In this document: piece after piece, positions 1 to 9,560 of the stretch
Layout: each line of letters opens with the position of its first letter
Position numbering within the stretch: position 1 is the stretch's first letter
Origin: Henckelia pumila
Taxonomy: Eukaryota > Streptophyta > Magnoliopsida > Lamiales > Gesneriaceae
Direction of reading: 5' to 3'
DNA length: 64,000 nucleotides
Assembly (NCBI RefSeq): GCF_033568475.1
Contig: NC_133123.1
Coordinates: 159,417,753-159,481,752, forward strand
The notes under the pieces: model-generated
Told to the model about the DNA's origin: nothing
Databases searched by the model: none
What the model saw: only the letters and a program-made list of their open reading frames with translations
Program-made: the position numbers and the translations under genes

Positions 1-1494
1 TCCAAACCCTAGACCGGTTTTATCATGCACCGGTCTTTGGATTTCTTGAATCTTGTCAATGGTTACCGAAGATTTATTCCAAGCCTTAATGGTTTCAAGT
101 AGTTTTTTATTTTCAATCAAGGTAGCTTGGAATACTCTTTTCAAGGTGTCGTTCTCAGTAGCCAGCAGACTTAGCTTGACCTTAAGACCATCAAGCTCTT
201 TTTGCTGCATGCAGCTTGATTTGCTTGACTTATCTTTTAGGTTAGCTCTTTCTGCCTTTACTTCCTCGAACTCCTTGGATAATGCTTTGTATTCATTAGC
301 CATTTCGTGTAAAGCAGTAACTAAATCACTGTGAGTAAATTCAGGTGAGCCAAAGTCAAATACCTCCTCAGCTTCTTCTTCGATGTCGGCCATAAGGCAT
401 TCCACTTTTTCATCATCGCTGTCATCTGAAGAGCTTCCGGTATTGGAGTTGTCAGAGTCAGACTCAGCCCACTTGCTTTTGCTTTCATCTGCTACTAGAA
501 CCCTTTGGTCTTTTCCTTTTCTAAACGTCCTTTTATCCTCCTTACCCCTTCTTCTTTCGGAGAATTGCTTCTGATCATTGTTCTTAGGCTTGGTGCAGTC
601 TGCAATGAAATGGCCTGGCTTTCCACAGTTAAAACAAGTAGGACCATCGTTTGTATGGTCCGATTTATGATAATTTTTAAATTTAGAATTGTTTTTACGC
701 ATAAATTTACCAAATTTCTTGACAAAGAGTGTCATGGCTTCATTGCTGATTTGCTCAGCTGATCTCTTTGGAGGTTCCTCGACCGGTGGACGTATCACGG
801 TTGAGGTTAAGGCCTTGGTTGGTTGAGATGTGGATGGTTCATCTTCTGTTCTCATGTTGAGCTCGAACTCGTAGGCTTTGAGATCAGCAAAGAGATCATG
901 CAGTTCAACCTTGCTCAAATCTTTTGACTCTCTCATGGCCACTGTCTTGATCTCCCATTCTTTGGGCAGAGCTCTCATAACCTTCACAGCAATTTCACGG
1001 TTAGTATAAGTTTTACCTAAAGCAGTAAGATCACAGATGATACTACTGAACCGTTCATCAAATTCAGCCATGGTTTCCCCTGGCTTCATTTTGGCGTTGT
1101 CATATTTTTGAATGGCCAGAGTGAGCTTGTTTTCCTTTGTCTGGTCATTCCCTTCACACAGCTGAGTGAGCTTCTCCCAAATCTCCTTTGCTGTGGAACA
1201 TGACTTGATTTTGCTGAACATATTCTTGTCCAGTGTTTTGTATAGGATGTCCCGGGCCACATTGTCAAGATTGGCCTTCTTTTTGTCCTCAGTGGTCCAC
1301 TCAGCTCTTGGTTTCTCAATCATTTGTCCTGCACCATCGGCTAGAGCTGGGTTGACCTTCATAATTTTGATAGGACCGTCTGTTATGACATATAGCATGT
1401 CATCATCCTGTGCTGCAAGATGTGCCTGCATGCGAATTTTCCAATCATCATACTCTTCTTTAGAAAACATAGGAATTCTGTTGAAAGAAGTCAT
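1..1494 (-). CDS. gag: Gag polyprotein, N-terminal part (Copia copy A)
   Basis: Retrotransposon capsid/nucleocapsid protein, cut by the window edge after 498 codons. The start (ATG at 1494-1492) matches the copy B gag start, 54 bases after the LTR end and just past the primer site. It includes the UBN2-type capsid region and the CCHC zinc knuckle (CFNCGKPGHFIADC-like, CX2CX4HX4C) that packages RNA, then an acidic Ser/Asp-rich stretch and the start of a coiled coil. I see no stop or frameshift relative to copy B; differences are single substitutions such as Lys/Arg exchanges. It is therefore potentially coding. Whether the rest of this element is intact cannot be seen. Confidence 0.85.
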   Translation of the reverse strand, partial: MTSFNRIPMFSKEEYDDWKIRMQAHLAAQDDDMLYVITDGPIKIMKVNPALADGAGQMIEKPRAEWTTEDKKKANLDNVARDILYKTLDKNMFSKIKSCSTAKEIWEKLTQLCEGNDQTKENKLTLAIQKYDNAKMKPGETMAEFDERFSSIICDLTALGKTYTNREIAVKVMRALPKEWEIKTVAMRESKDLSKVELHDLFADLKAYEFELNMRTEDEPSTSQPTKALTSTVIRPPVEEPPKRSAEQISNEAMTLFVKKFGKFMRKNNSKFKNYHKSDHTNDGPTCFNCGKPGHFIADCTKPKNNDQKQFSERRRGKEDKRTFRKGKDQRVLVADESKSKWAESDSDNSNTGSSSDDSDDEKVECLMADIEEEAEEVFDFGSPEFTHSDLVTALHEMANEYKALSKEFEEVKAERANLKDKSSKSSCMQQKELDGLKVKLSLLATENDTLKRVFQATLIENKKLLETIKAWNKSSVTIDKIQEIQRPVHDKTGLGFG

Positions 1495-1533
1495 GATTTG
1501 AAAACTTCAGATCAGCAGTTGAGAAAGGAACCC

Positions 1534-1545
1534 GCTCTGATACCA
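1534..1545 (-). other. Primer-binding site, tRNA-iMet (copy A)
   Basis: On the minus strand it reads TGGTATCAGAGC, the complement of the 3' end of plant initiator tRNA-Met, two bases inside the 5' LTR. It primes minus-strand cDNA synthesis. Confidence 0.95.
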
Positions 1546-1547
1546 CT

Positions 1548-2967
1548 TGTTGGGATCGGTTCAGAGGGTAGAGGGGGGGGTGAATACACTCTGAAACTTT
1601 TCTTCTACTTCTTTAGAAAGATCAAGTGAGGTTTAGTTCACTTAATCAGTTTTCTCAACTTCTAAAATGTTTTGAACAACTTAAATAGTGCGGAAATAGT
1701 TCAAAGGTTTTAGTGATGCAAAGTTTATAATGCAATGTATGAGCAGGATGTGAGATAAGTTGCAGTAAATGCTAAAGCACGATTTTATGGAAGTTCGAAG
1801 GCTTAATCCTTCTACGTCTCCCCTTCTTCCACTTAGGAAGGAATTCACTAGAAGACTTTGGTTATTACAACGTCTTGTAATACACCCACTTCAGACTTAG
1901 GACTTATCCAATGCCTAATCCGAAACTCCTAGATTTACACAGATAAGATTCTCAGTTCTTATCAGACTGGTGGAAGCTTTCAGAGCAGCTTCAAGTCTCT
2001 TCAACACTGAGTATAGTTGAGTTGAGCTTCTCAGACTGCAGAGCGGTCGAGAGGCTTGAAAACCCTAGGATGATCCTTGACGATCAGATATGTGAACTGT
2101 AGGCGAGGGTTTATTTGAGCAGCAGATGAATGATCTTGTAAGTGTGCTCAAGTATATCAGATGAGGACTTCTGATATTAGTCAAGTGATTGAAATTTTTC
2201 TGAGTTGCTTGTCTCTCTTCGTTGTCTTGTCTCACTGCATATTGTTGTTTGAGCAATCTTCCCTTTATATAGGTCAATCATCAACGTCTTTATTTTGAAC
2301 GTTCTGATGCTGCATTGAATGCACATTTAATGCTCATAAATGCATTGATGATTCTGCATGAGGATCGTACACTGCAGACAACTTCCAGGATCCAAAACTG
2401 GAATAAACGGTCGAATGCTTTATCTGCAGTCATTCTGTGTTTTTGCCATTTTGGTACAACCTGTTGTCTTGATTTGCAGGAGTCAACAAATCTTCTGAAA
2501 CGCCGGTTCTGCTTTTAATAAAAGATCCTGCAAAGAACATCTTGTCACAGGTACTTGTCTCGAGATATCTAGATAGGCAGTTGGCATTCTACCGGTAGAG
2601 ATATTTGTCCTCTGCTGGTTTGAATAACCAGTCGATAAGCTTGTGACTTCAACCGGTCGAGAGATAAAGGCGGTTGACAAGCTTCCGGTAGATAGATTTA
2701 TCCTCTGCTGGTTTTGATAGCCAGTTGATAGGCTTGTGACTTCAGCCGGTCGAGAGCAAAGGCGGTTGACAAGCTTTCGGTAGATAGATTTATCCTCTGC
2801 TGGTTTTGATAGCCAGTTGATAGGCTTGTGACTTCAGCCGGTCGAGAGCAAAGGCGGTTGACAAGCTTTCGGTAGAAGTTGTAGTAGGTTCCTGAAATAC
2901 AATGGTTGGCAGCACATTCCTATACAATGAGTTGTTGTTTGTTATCACCAAAATATCGGATTCAACA
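1548..2967 (-). repeat. 5' LTR of Copia copy A
   Basis: 1420-bp LTR; on the plus strand it begins TGTTGGGATC and ends GGATTCAACA, giving TG...CA termini in element orientation. A TATA box (CTATATAAAGG on the minus strand, 2262-2272) marks the Pol II promoter. It is 76 bp longer than the copy B 3' LTR. One extra 92-bp internal repeat unit and a 16-bp shorter GTTGTT/CTT-rich stretch near 2240 account exactly for the difference. Confidence 0.93.
2592..2868 (-). repeat. Three ~92-bp tandem units inside the LTR
   Basis: Units at 2592-2684, 2685-2776 and 2777-2868. Each runs from (C/T)CGGTAGA through TCCTCTGCTGGTTT, a CCGGTCGAGAG block and GGCGGTTGACAAGCTT. Units 2 and 3 are almost identical; unit 1 is more diverged. 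Copy B LTRs carry two such units. The location upstream of the TATA box in element orientation fits U3 enhancer repeats, which is inference. Confidence 0.85.
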
Positions 2968-4327
2968 AATACCAAAAATTTCGAAATCAAAGGGAGGAGT
3001 GGGCTGGAACTTCAAGCTAGGACCAAGCAAAGACTCCTAAGATGGTGCTCCGGTGGTGGCGGCGGTCGGAAGTGGCGGCGGCGGCAGCTAGAAGGTGAAG
3101 GAGGAGAAACCGATTTGGGGAGGGGAAATGGGAATGAATGAGAGAGTGAAGGGGCGGCTAAGGCTCTCCTTTAGGGGCTAGGGTTTGTGTTATAATTTAA
3201 ACTTTAATATGTGTATATGTGTGTAGTGTGTACATGTGTGTGTATGTATAGGTGTAAGTAATTAAAAGTAGGTGGGAGTGCTTTTAAAAGTACAACTTTA
3301 AAGTACTACAACTTTGTCTACTAACTTACACTAATAAAATTTCTAAGTTTAAAAACCCCTAATCAAATGTATTAAATTGGGTTTTACTAATCCGGGTTTA
3401 TGAAAATTCTTACTTTCGAAAAAGTCAAAGAATAAGCCCAATATTGCAATACTAAGGAAAATGATTTCTGATACCCGAAAATTTCTAACTTTTGAATCCC
3501 CTCCTAAATTTTTCCTCCTTCCTTTCTACTAAAATTTTTTAAAATAAACTCTTGGAATTTACCGCCGAAATCCACCATCGCCGGACACAGGAACCGGAAA
3601 TCACTGTCTCAAAAATCTCAATAATAAATAACTTAAAATATTTGAGCAACTTGAACTTTAAAGGAAATTTAAACAATTAATTATAAGCACTTAAAATCAT
3701 AAATAAATATTTATAAAAAGAATTTTAGGCACTATCTTAGGAATTAAAATCAACACTTTAAATATTCTGATGTCACGGCAATAAATGGAATATTTAAATA
3801 ATAGCAGAGCGATTAAAATAATTTAAACAAACTAGACAAACGTTTAAAAGTAATTTAAATAAATACACGAGCAGAAATAAAAACCTTAAAATGATTTGGA
3901 CAGATAAAATATTTTAAATAAAATAAGATAAGCATTAAAATAATTTAAAATAACTAACCACTAAATTTAGGTTATCTAAAATAAATAAATTGGGCAATCA
4001 AAAGTATTTAAATAATTAAGCTAAACAGTTAAAATAATTTTACTGAATAAACTAAACAACTAAAATCGTTTAAATATGCAAGCTTAAACCTTTAAAATAT
4101 TTAAAGCAATTTAAATTTCACAATAAAAATCATTTGGGCACATAAACCTAAACAATTAAAAATATTAATTAAATAGCTAGTAAAATAAAATCATTTGAAT
4201 AAATAATAAAAATATTTATTAACACATAATTCACATAAAGAATTTAAATCAATTAAACTTAAAAATAATAATTCTAATATTTATTAAATTAATTCATGTG
4301 ATTTACTAGATTGGATTTTAGGCGTCA
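2968..4327 (-). repeat. Gypsy-type LTR fragment, AT-rich
   Basis: No coding content. On the minus strand the block begins TTGTGACGCCTAAAATCC (4327 downward), which resembles a Ty3/Gypsy LTR 5' end (TGTGACGCC...). It continues through about 700 bp of very AT-rich sequence full of AATAATTTAAA variants and a GCC-rich stretch (3030-3110), and is cut at 2968 by Copia copy A. The Gly/Arg-rich ORF over the GCC-rich stretch is a compositional artefact. Family assignment is tentative. Confidence 0.5.
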
Positions 4328-4857
4328 CAACTACGTTTGATATTTTCTGCTGTTAAATTTATTAATTCGTAGGAACAACAATTGACTAGGCTAAATACAT
4401 CCGCTGGTGCATGTGTTGTCTAGATTCATCAGTTTCACTCATATGAATGCTACCTTAGATTTAAATCTAGATCGCTGGTATTTGGGTTAATTTATTGGTA
4501 AGGGTTAAATTAGATTGTTGTTTTCTAATTAACTAAAATTAAGGTGAAACAAGAATTTGATTTTCAATGGTGAATATTTAATGAAAATTAATTATTTTTG
4601 GAGAATCGATGATCGAGTAAATGATTTCAAGGGTGTAGTCGATCGATACCAAGTCTCGTTAGTTTATTGATCTTTCTTATTTTAAATTATTGCATCGTAG
4701 TTGATAAAATTCTCAAATCCCTTTCCAGTAGTTTTAAGAACACAAATGAATTTCACTTTCCTCGTGGGAACGATCCCTACTCTCGCTACTACATGTTTAT
4801 TTAGTTAATCTGAGTTGGGTTAATTTGGGCGTGATATGACTAAGCGCTACCAAATTT

Positions 4858-4875
4858 TGGCGCCGTTGCCGGGGA
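4858..4875 (+). other. Primer-binding site, tRNA-Asp
   Basis: TGGCGCCGTTGCCGGGGA is an 18-base complement of the 3' end of tRNA-Asp (...CGGCAACGGCGCCA), the primer typical of Athila-type Gypsy elements. It sits five bases after the probable LTR end (CTACCA). Confidence 0.9.
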
Positions 4876-5077
4876 AAGGCGTTTCATTTATTTGTGTTTT
4901 TGTTTTTTTTATTATTATTATTCCTCCTAGTGCTACTCTAGTTTGTTCGTGCGTGCAGGTAAATCTTCGGAACAAGAAGAATTTTCATACGACCCAGAGG
5001 TAGAAAGAATTTTTCTTAGGCGAAGGGGGATTCTTGCGGTGTAATACTTTGAGATGTCAAATTGACAAGTATTAACA

Positions 5078-5937
5078 AGTTTTATCCAGCAACACGGAGA
5101 GCCATTCTACGCAGCATGGAAGAGATTCAAAAATTTGGAAACCATCTTCCGGTATCATGAGTTTTATAACTATTCTCTCCTTACATATTTTCTTAATGGT
5201 TTTGGATGCAGTGACAAGAAAATGGGAAATTGATGGAGCTTTCACAGCCGGTATTTCAATATTTTGCCGAGAGGATGATACCATGAGACATCTGTTGGAT
5301 GATATGGCAGAATTTGATTATTACCGGTATTCGCACTTTCAATACCCGGATTTTACAGACCAACCATTCGAGCTTCAACTGGGGGAGGGAAGTTGTTCTC
5401 AATCGATCTTACATGCGCTGAGGGATTTGATGAGCAAGTTTGTGGCATCGATGGAGACAGTTATAGAAGATCTAGTCAAGTCTAGATGCAAACTTGTGGA
5501 GCACATTGAGAATATGAAGAAATCAATCCTCCATGAATACCGAGAACAAGAGGTGAAGCAAGATACTCAAGCAGCGACCAACCCAATTTGGTTCGATGAT
5601 GATGATTCAGAGAACCAGGATTGGGAGAGCGAATCAATTCCTACTGAAGATTTAGAGGTGTTTGAGTCTTCTCTTCTTATTGAACCTCAGTCGGAAGATG
5701 TACTAGAAGAAACAGCATATGATGGAGTACCAGTTTCAAAAGATTTTGGTTTCCGAGAGCCCACAGATATGTTCTTTTCCCATGTTTACCAGCTACGGAG
5801 TGTTGTTGAGGTGACGAGCTTAATCTGTTTACATATAGCCAAGCTTGAGGGCATATGGAACAAAGACCCATTTGTGGTGTCATATGACACTTACTTTGGG
5901 CGTCAGCTGCTCTTTGAGGAGTGCTTTTGAGGGTCAA
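5078..5937 (+). pseudogene. Athila-type gag/ORF remnant
   Basis: A 257-codon frame (5157-5930) preceded in another frame by a stretch reading QQHGEPFYAAWKRFKNL, which matches the conserved gag helix region of Athila elements (typically 'AWERFK'). The long frame is acidic, with a coiled-coil-like middle (SKFVASMETVIEDLVKSR) and an Asp/Glu-rich segment around residues 145-185, and ends FGRQLLFEECF. The frame change between the conserved helix and the long ORF, and the absence of downstream pol, make this a collapsed retroelement coding region rather than a host gene. The N-terminal 20 residues of the long frame are probably an out-of-frame read of gag. Confidence 0.6.
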
Positions 5938-6354
5938 GCTGAAGACCGAAAATCAGGCGCTGGCTGGGAGGCAACCCAGTATCTTTTTATTTTAATTTAG
6001 TTTTGTGTTTTATTTTTCTTTGTTTTCATAACCGAGTGCCGCCCCTCTGCAGTCCAATTTTCAATATGAATTTTCCGTTATTCAGCCAGATATCGAAGAG
6101 GATAATGCCGACACTTAAATGTTTTGTTTTTTTTCGCTTGCATTTTCATCTTGTGTTTGCATTTGTGTTGTTAGTGCTAGAGCATTGAGGGCAATGCTTT
6201 GGTTAAGTGTGGGGGGAGTTTTGTTCGTTGGTTGTCATTTTGTTCTGCATTTGTTTTGTTGCGTACTTGCATATAGTTCGTTCCATATCATTTGGTAATT
6301 TGTTAGTGTTTGTCGTGTTAAATAAGTAGGATGGAAATTGATAGCCTATGAAGA

Positions 6355-7198
6355 GATTGTAAGAAAATGGTTTTTTGTGAAAATTTGCTCTTGATTGGAT
6401 ATGAGACACCATAGGTTGAGTTGCGAATAATCTTAAGCACACATGTTAAACCAGTGAACTGTAGCGATGTATTAGATGAGTTGGTGTCTGTTGGACCATT
6501 GCACGGCAATAGGTGTCTGTGGAACTTGATAGTTTCTTGAACCTTGATGATTTTTTTGACTTTGGCATAAACGATCTTGGGCGCACCTAAAAAAATCTTA
6601 AGCACACATGTTAAACCATTGAACTGTAGCGATGTTTTAGATGAGTTGGTGTCTGTTGAACCATTGCACGGCAATAGGTGTCTGCGGAACTTGATAGTTT
6701 CTTGAACCTTGATGATTTTTTTGACTTGGCATATCCGGAGATCTCGCTGTCGGATTGAGCTAAAATTTGGACAGCTGCTTCAAAACATCTTGAACTTTAT
6801 TCTGTATGGTGGAGATTGGATTTGGAATTCGATAAAATTAAATATGATTTTCTGATCATTGCTGCTCCGTAATTCATTCTTGTGAAATAGCTTTTCCATC
6901 TTTTTTTTTAGGTGCGCCCAAGATCGTTTATGCCAAGTCAAAAAATCATATTTAATTTTTTTTTTTAGGTGCGCCCAAGATCGTTTATGCCAAGTCAAAA
7001 AAATCATCAAGGTTCAAGAAACTATAAAGTTCCACAGACACCTATTGTCGTGCAATGGTCCAACAGACACCAACTCCTCTAATACATCGCTACAGTTCAC
7101 TGGTTTAACATGTGTGCTTAAGATTATTCGCAACTCAACCTATGGTGTCTCATATCCAATCAAGAGCAAATTTTTCACAAAAAACCATTTTCTTACAA
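6355..7198. repeat. 232-bp inverted repeat with internal partial copies
   Basis: Left arm 6355-6586 and right arm 6967-7198 are near-perfect reverse complements of equal length (for example GATTGTAAGAAAATGG against CCATTTTCTTACAATC). The 380-bp spacer holds a direct partial copy of the left arm (about 6595-6732) and a short extra copy of the right-arm start (6911-6949, GGTGCGCCCAAGATCG). Short ORFs here are mirror images of one another and are not genes. Confidence 0.88.
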
Positions 7199-7200
7199 TC

Positions 7201-9275
7201 TATAACGCCCTGTTTTTTTTATCTTAAATTAGTTTATTTGAGTTAATCGGAGATTGCAGAGTTCAAGAGCCGACTTGATTTTGATCAGGATCCATTTTGC
7301 AAATTTTGAAAATTTCAGGGACTAAAACGCAATTATTGAGTTTTATATATTATCTACACTTATAATTGGTTTGACAAGTCTTCTCCTCCTTCCCCAAGAA
7401 CTTCTCCTCCATTGAAGCCGATCCATTGAGCCTCCAAGCTTTCTGAATCCAGTCCAAGCTCGATCCGGCCGTTGGAATTTATTTCTGAAGGCAGATTATC
7501 GATCACTGCAGTGAGAGCTCTGTTATATTGTAAGTTCTTCTACGATCGGATACATTCTAGTTTTCGGATGTTGTTAGAATCGTTCGAGATTCGAGTATGT
7601 TGTTCTTGACAGAGTTCTGATCGTTTATTACCTGTCAGTTTTGAATTAGAACGATGTTCGGATTTGTTATGATTTTTGGAAGCCATTTTCGAAAATGTGG
7701 TTTTGAGATTTGTTGGGATTGCCTTGTTTTTGTTGTATGGGCTTTGATATGAGTTGATATCGATATTGAACTGCTGTCTGCGTTGCCGGTTTGTTCAGTT
7801 ATAGCCGTTATGCCATCGGTTTGAGTTTTGGAGATTTGAACCGTTTTTGAATTGTTGAAGCTTTGGCTTGTGAGTGATCGTTGTTGTTGATCAACTCTTG
7901 TCTTCGTACAGATTCGTTGGAGTTTGTCGAGCCCTGTGTTAGCAGCATTGGTCGTCGAGTTTTGGACGAAGAACGGTAAAGAGATTTACCTTGAACCATA
8001 GTTGTTGTTTAGATTGTATAGTTTTTGATACAATCTCTTGTTGTAGCTTATCCAGAGTTGGAACTACTGCATCGAAAGGTAAAAACATTCATCGTAGCGG
8101 GGTAGCATACTCGGGACAGGTTGTTCTTGAGTTTCCCTTTCAAATCACATATTGCATCAATACTTGTTCTAGCATGTGGAACTTGTATCTTGTTGATTGA
8201 TTGAGTTCTGTAATATGGCTTAATGTTCTTTGTTTTGTTATGCATTCATCTTGAGCCTACTTTGATTTCAGCGGGCAAAACCGCCCTTTTTGTTAGACGT
8301 TTGGGAACTATGATTGAGTGGCTTGGGTTGTAGTCGTCTCGCCTGGTGCTAGCATACTCATTATAGTTGCTCGAAGTCTAGAGGAGTGGGATACGTGACA
8401 CCACCTCTATTGGGAGAGTCGATGAGTCGTTACGTGATCTCATCCTCGGGATCCCAAAAGCACAGCAGTAAATCCCTCGTTTATCAGAATTGATATCCCG
8501 TTTTAAAGACATGCATTTCATTACGTTGATATCGATTATGTGTTGCCTTGATAGCATGTTGTTTATATATTACTTTTTATGTTGCTTTTACTGGGAATTT
8601 CATTCTCACCGGTTATCCGGCTGTTGCTTTGTTTTGTATGTGTACTTGGCAACAGGTGGGGCAGGATCAAGCCAGCGTAGGCCTGGTTAGCATCAAGAGG
8701 GAGAGCTAGTAGTGAGACTCGGTGTAGAAGTCATGTCAGCATGTCTACCTAGTGATATTGGAACATGTTTAGATATCGAACTTCGCTGTTATGTTGTATT
8801 GACTATGCGAGCTTTTGTTTAAATTTTTTCGTTGCATATTCTATACTTTTGAGCGGTTGTGTAACCCTAGAACTTTATGTATTAATCGGAGAAAGTGTGA
8901 TTGCAATGCATGGTTATGGATTGAATGTTTAGGGTTAAGTTTTAGCAAGAATTCTGCTATTTTTATCCTCTGTTCTGTCACCGCTCGATCGGCAAGATGT
9001 TACCGATCGAGCGACGGCAATTCCTGCCTTTATCTGTTTTGTTTTTTTTTTGGCCGCTCGATCGGTAAGATCTTACCGATCGAGCGGCGATGGGAGTTCT
9101 TAGGCAGTAACTTTTGCTAGTTGCTTGCTCGATCAGTTTGATCTTACCGATTGAGCGAGGCACTATTTTAAAATAAAAAAAAAATTCTTTGTTGCTTTAC
9201 TTTCAAGCCTTGGATCTTGTATGCTTATTGTTGATCAATCCGAGTTTAGTAGATGTTTAGAACCGAGGTTTCACA
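7201..9275 (+). repeat. Gypsy (chromovirus-like) 5' LTR
   Basis: About 2.07 kb, from TATAACGCCCTG (probably a mutated TGTAACGCCC start) to GAGGTTTCACA. It is followed five bases later by a tRNA-iMet primer site. LTR-like content includes the ACTAAAACGCAATTATTGAG block (7321) and a GCGGGGTAGCATACTCGGGAC segment near 8097. There is no long ORF. No second LTR or coding region was found, so only the 5' end of the element survives. Confidence 0.7.
8982..9157. repeat. Three spaced palindromes (CGCTCGATCGGTAAGA family)
   Basis: Inverted-repeat units at about 8982-9014, 9053-9088 and 9125-9157, roughly 70 bp apart. The middle one is a perfect 36-bp palindrome with half-site GCCGCTCGATCGGTAAGA. The outer two have the same stem with a few mismatches. 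Each could extrude a hairpin in DNA or fold in LTR transcripts. Confidence 0.92.
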
Positions 9276-9560
9276 TTAAGTGGTATCAGAGCGTTAAGAT
9301 TCTTGGTTGAACTAGAGTGAGCGGGGTAGATCGAGTCTGCGTGTATTGGCTCATCGCATGTGTTTGAATTATTTAACTGTGTACTTAATTCCATGCAAGC
9401 ATGCTTATTTGTTTGAGAATTATTTGAATTACATGGTTATGTGATTTAAATTTTTAAAGCATGATCTACTTGAGATATAACTGTGTTGTTATCGCCGAGT
9501 ATCCGATATTCCAAGCGGTTGTAAGGGCACCGAATTGTAGCGATTGAGATATCTTGTGTC
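9276..9560 (+). mobile_element. Gypsy internal stub with tRNA-iMet primer site
   Basis: TGGTATCAGAGC at 9281-9292 is the primer-binding site belonging to the LTR that ends at 9275. The next ~260 bp are non-coding leader sequence and are cut off by the hAT remnant. No gag is present. Confidence 0.7.

Larger units (their letters stand above)
1..2967 (-). mobile_element. Sirevirus-like Copia retrotransposon, copy A (partial)
   Basis: A minus-strand LTR retrotransposon that runs off the left edge. Visible parts, in element order, are the 5' LTR (2967 down to 1548), a tRNA-iMet primer site and the first 498 codons of gag. It is collinear without indels with copy B at a constant offset of 19,773 bases through gag, with only scattered substitutions. 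The flank after the LTR begins AATAC; the matching target duplication lies outside the window. Same family as copy B. Confidence 0.93.
4330..6240 (+). mobile_element. Athila-like Gypsy retrotransposon remnant
   Basis: Plus-strand order is: 3' part of an LTR (with the GGGAACGATCCCTACTCTCG block near 4767 that is common in Athila/Tat LTRs), a tRNA-Asp primer site at 4858, a broken gag-like region (about 5078-5935), then a 3' tract with GAGGGCAATGCTTTGG and GTGTGGGGGGAG (6186-6218) that resembles the polypurine-rich 3' end of such elements. Protease, reverse transcriptase and integrase are missing, so a large internal deletion joined the ends. Confidence 0.72.

Noticed and set aside
3030..3141. 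Gly/Arg-rich 79-codon ORF
   Set aside because: A GCC/GGC-rich LTR stretch with no conserved features; composition artefact.
5157..5930. Host gene of 257 codons
   Set aside because: It lies between a tRNA-Asp primer site and a retroelement 3' tract, with gag-like sequence shifting into it; better explained as an Athila remnant.
6318..7227. Paired short ORFs (118 and 60 codons) reading CNGPTDTNSSNTSLQF
   Set aside because: They are the two arms of the inverted repeat read in opposite directions; no coding signal.
8982..9157. CRISPR-like array
   Set aside because: Only three imperfect palindromes in a plant LTR, with non-unique spacing and no associated genes.
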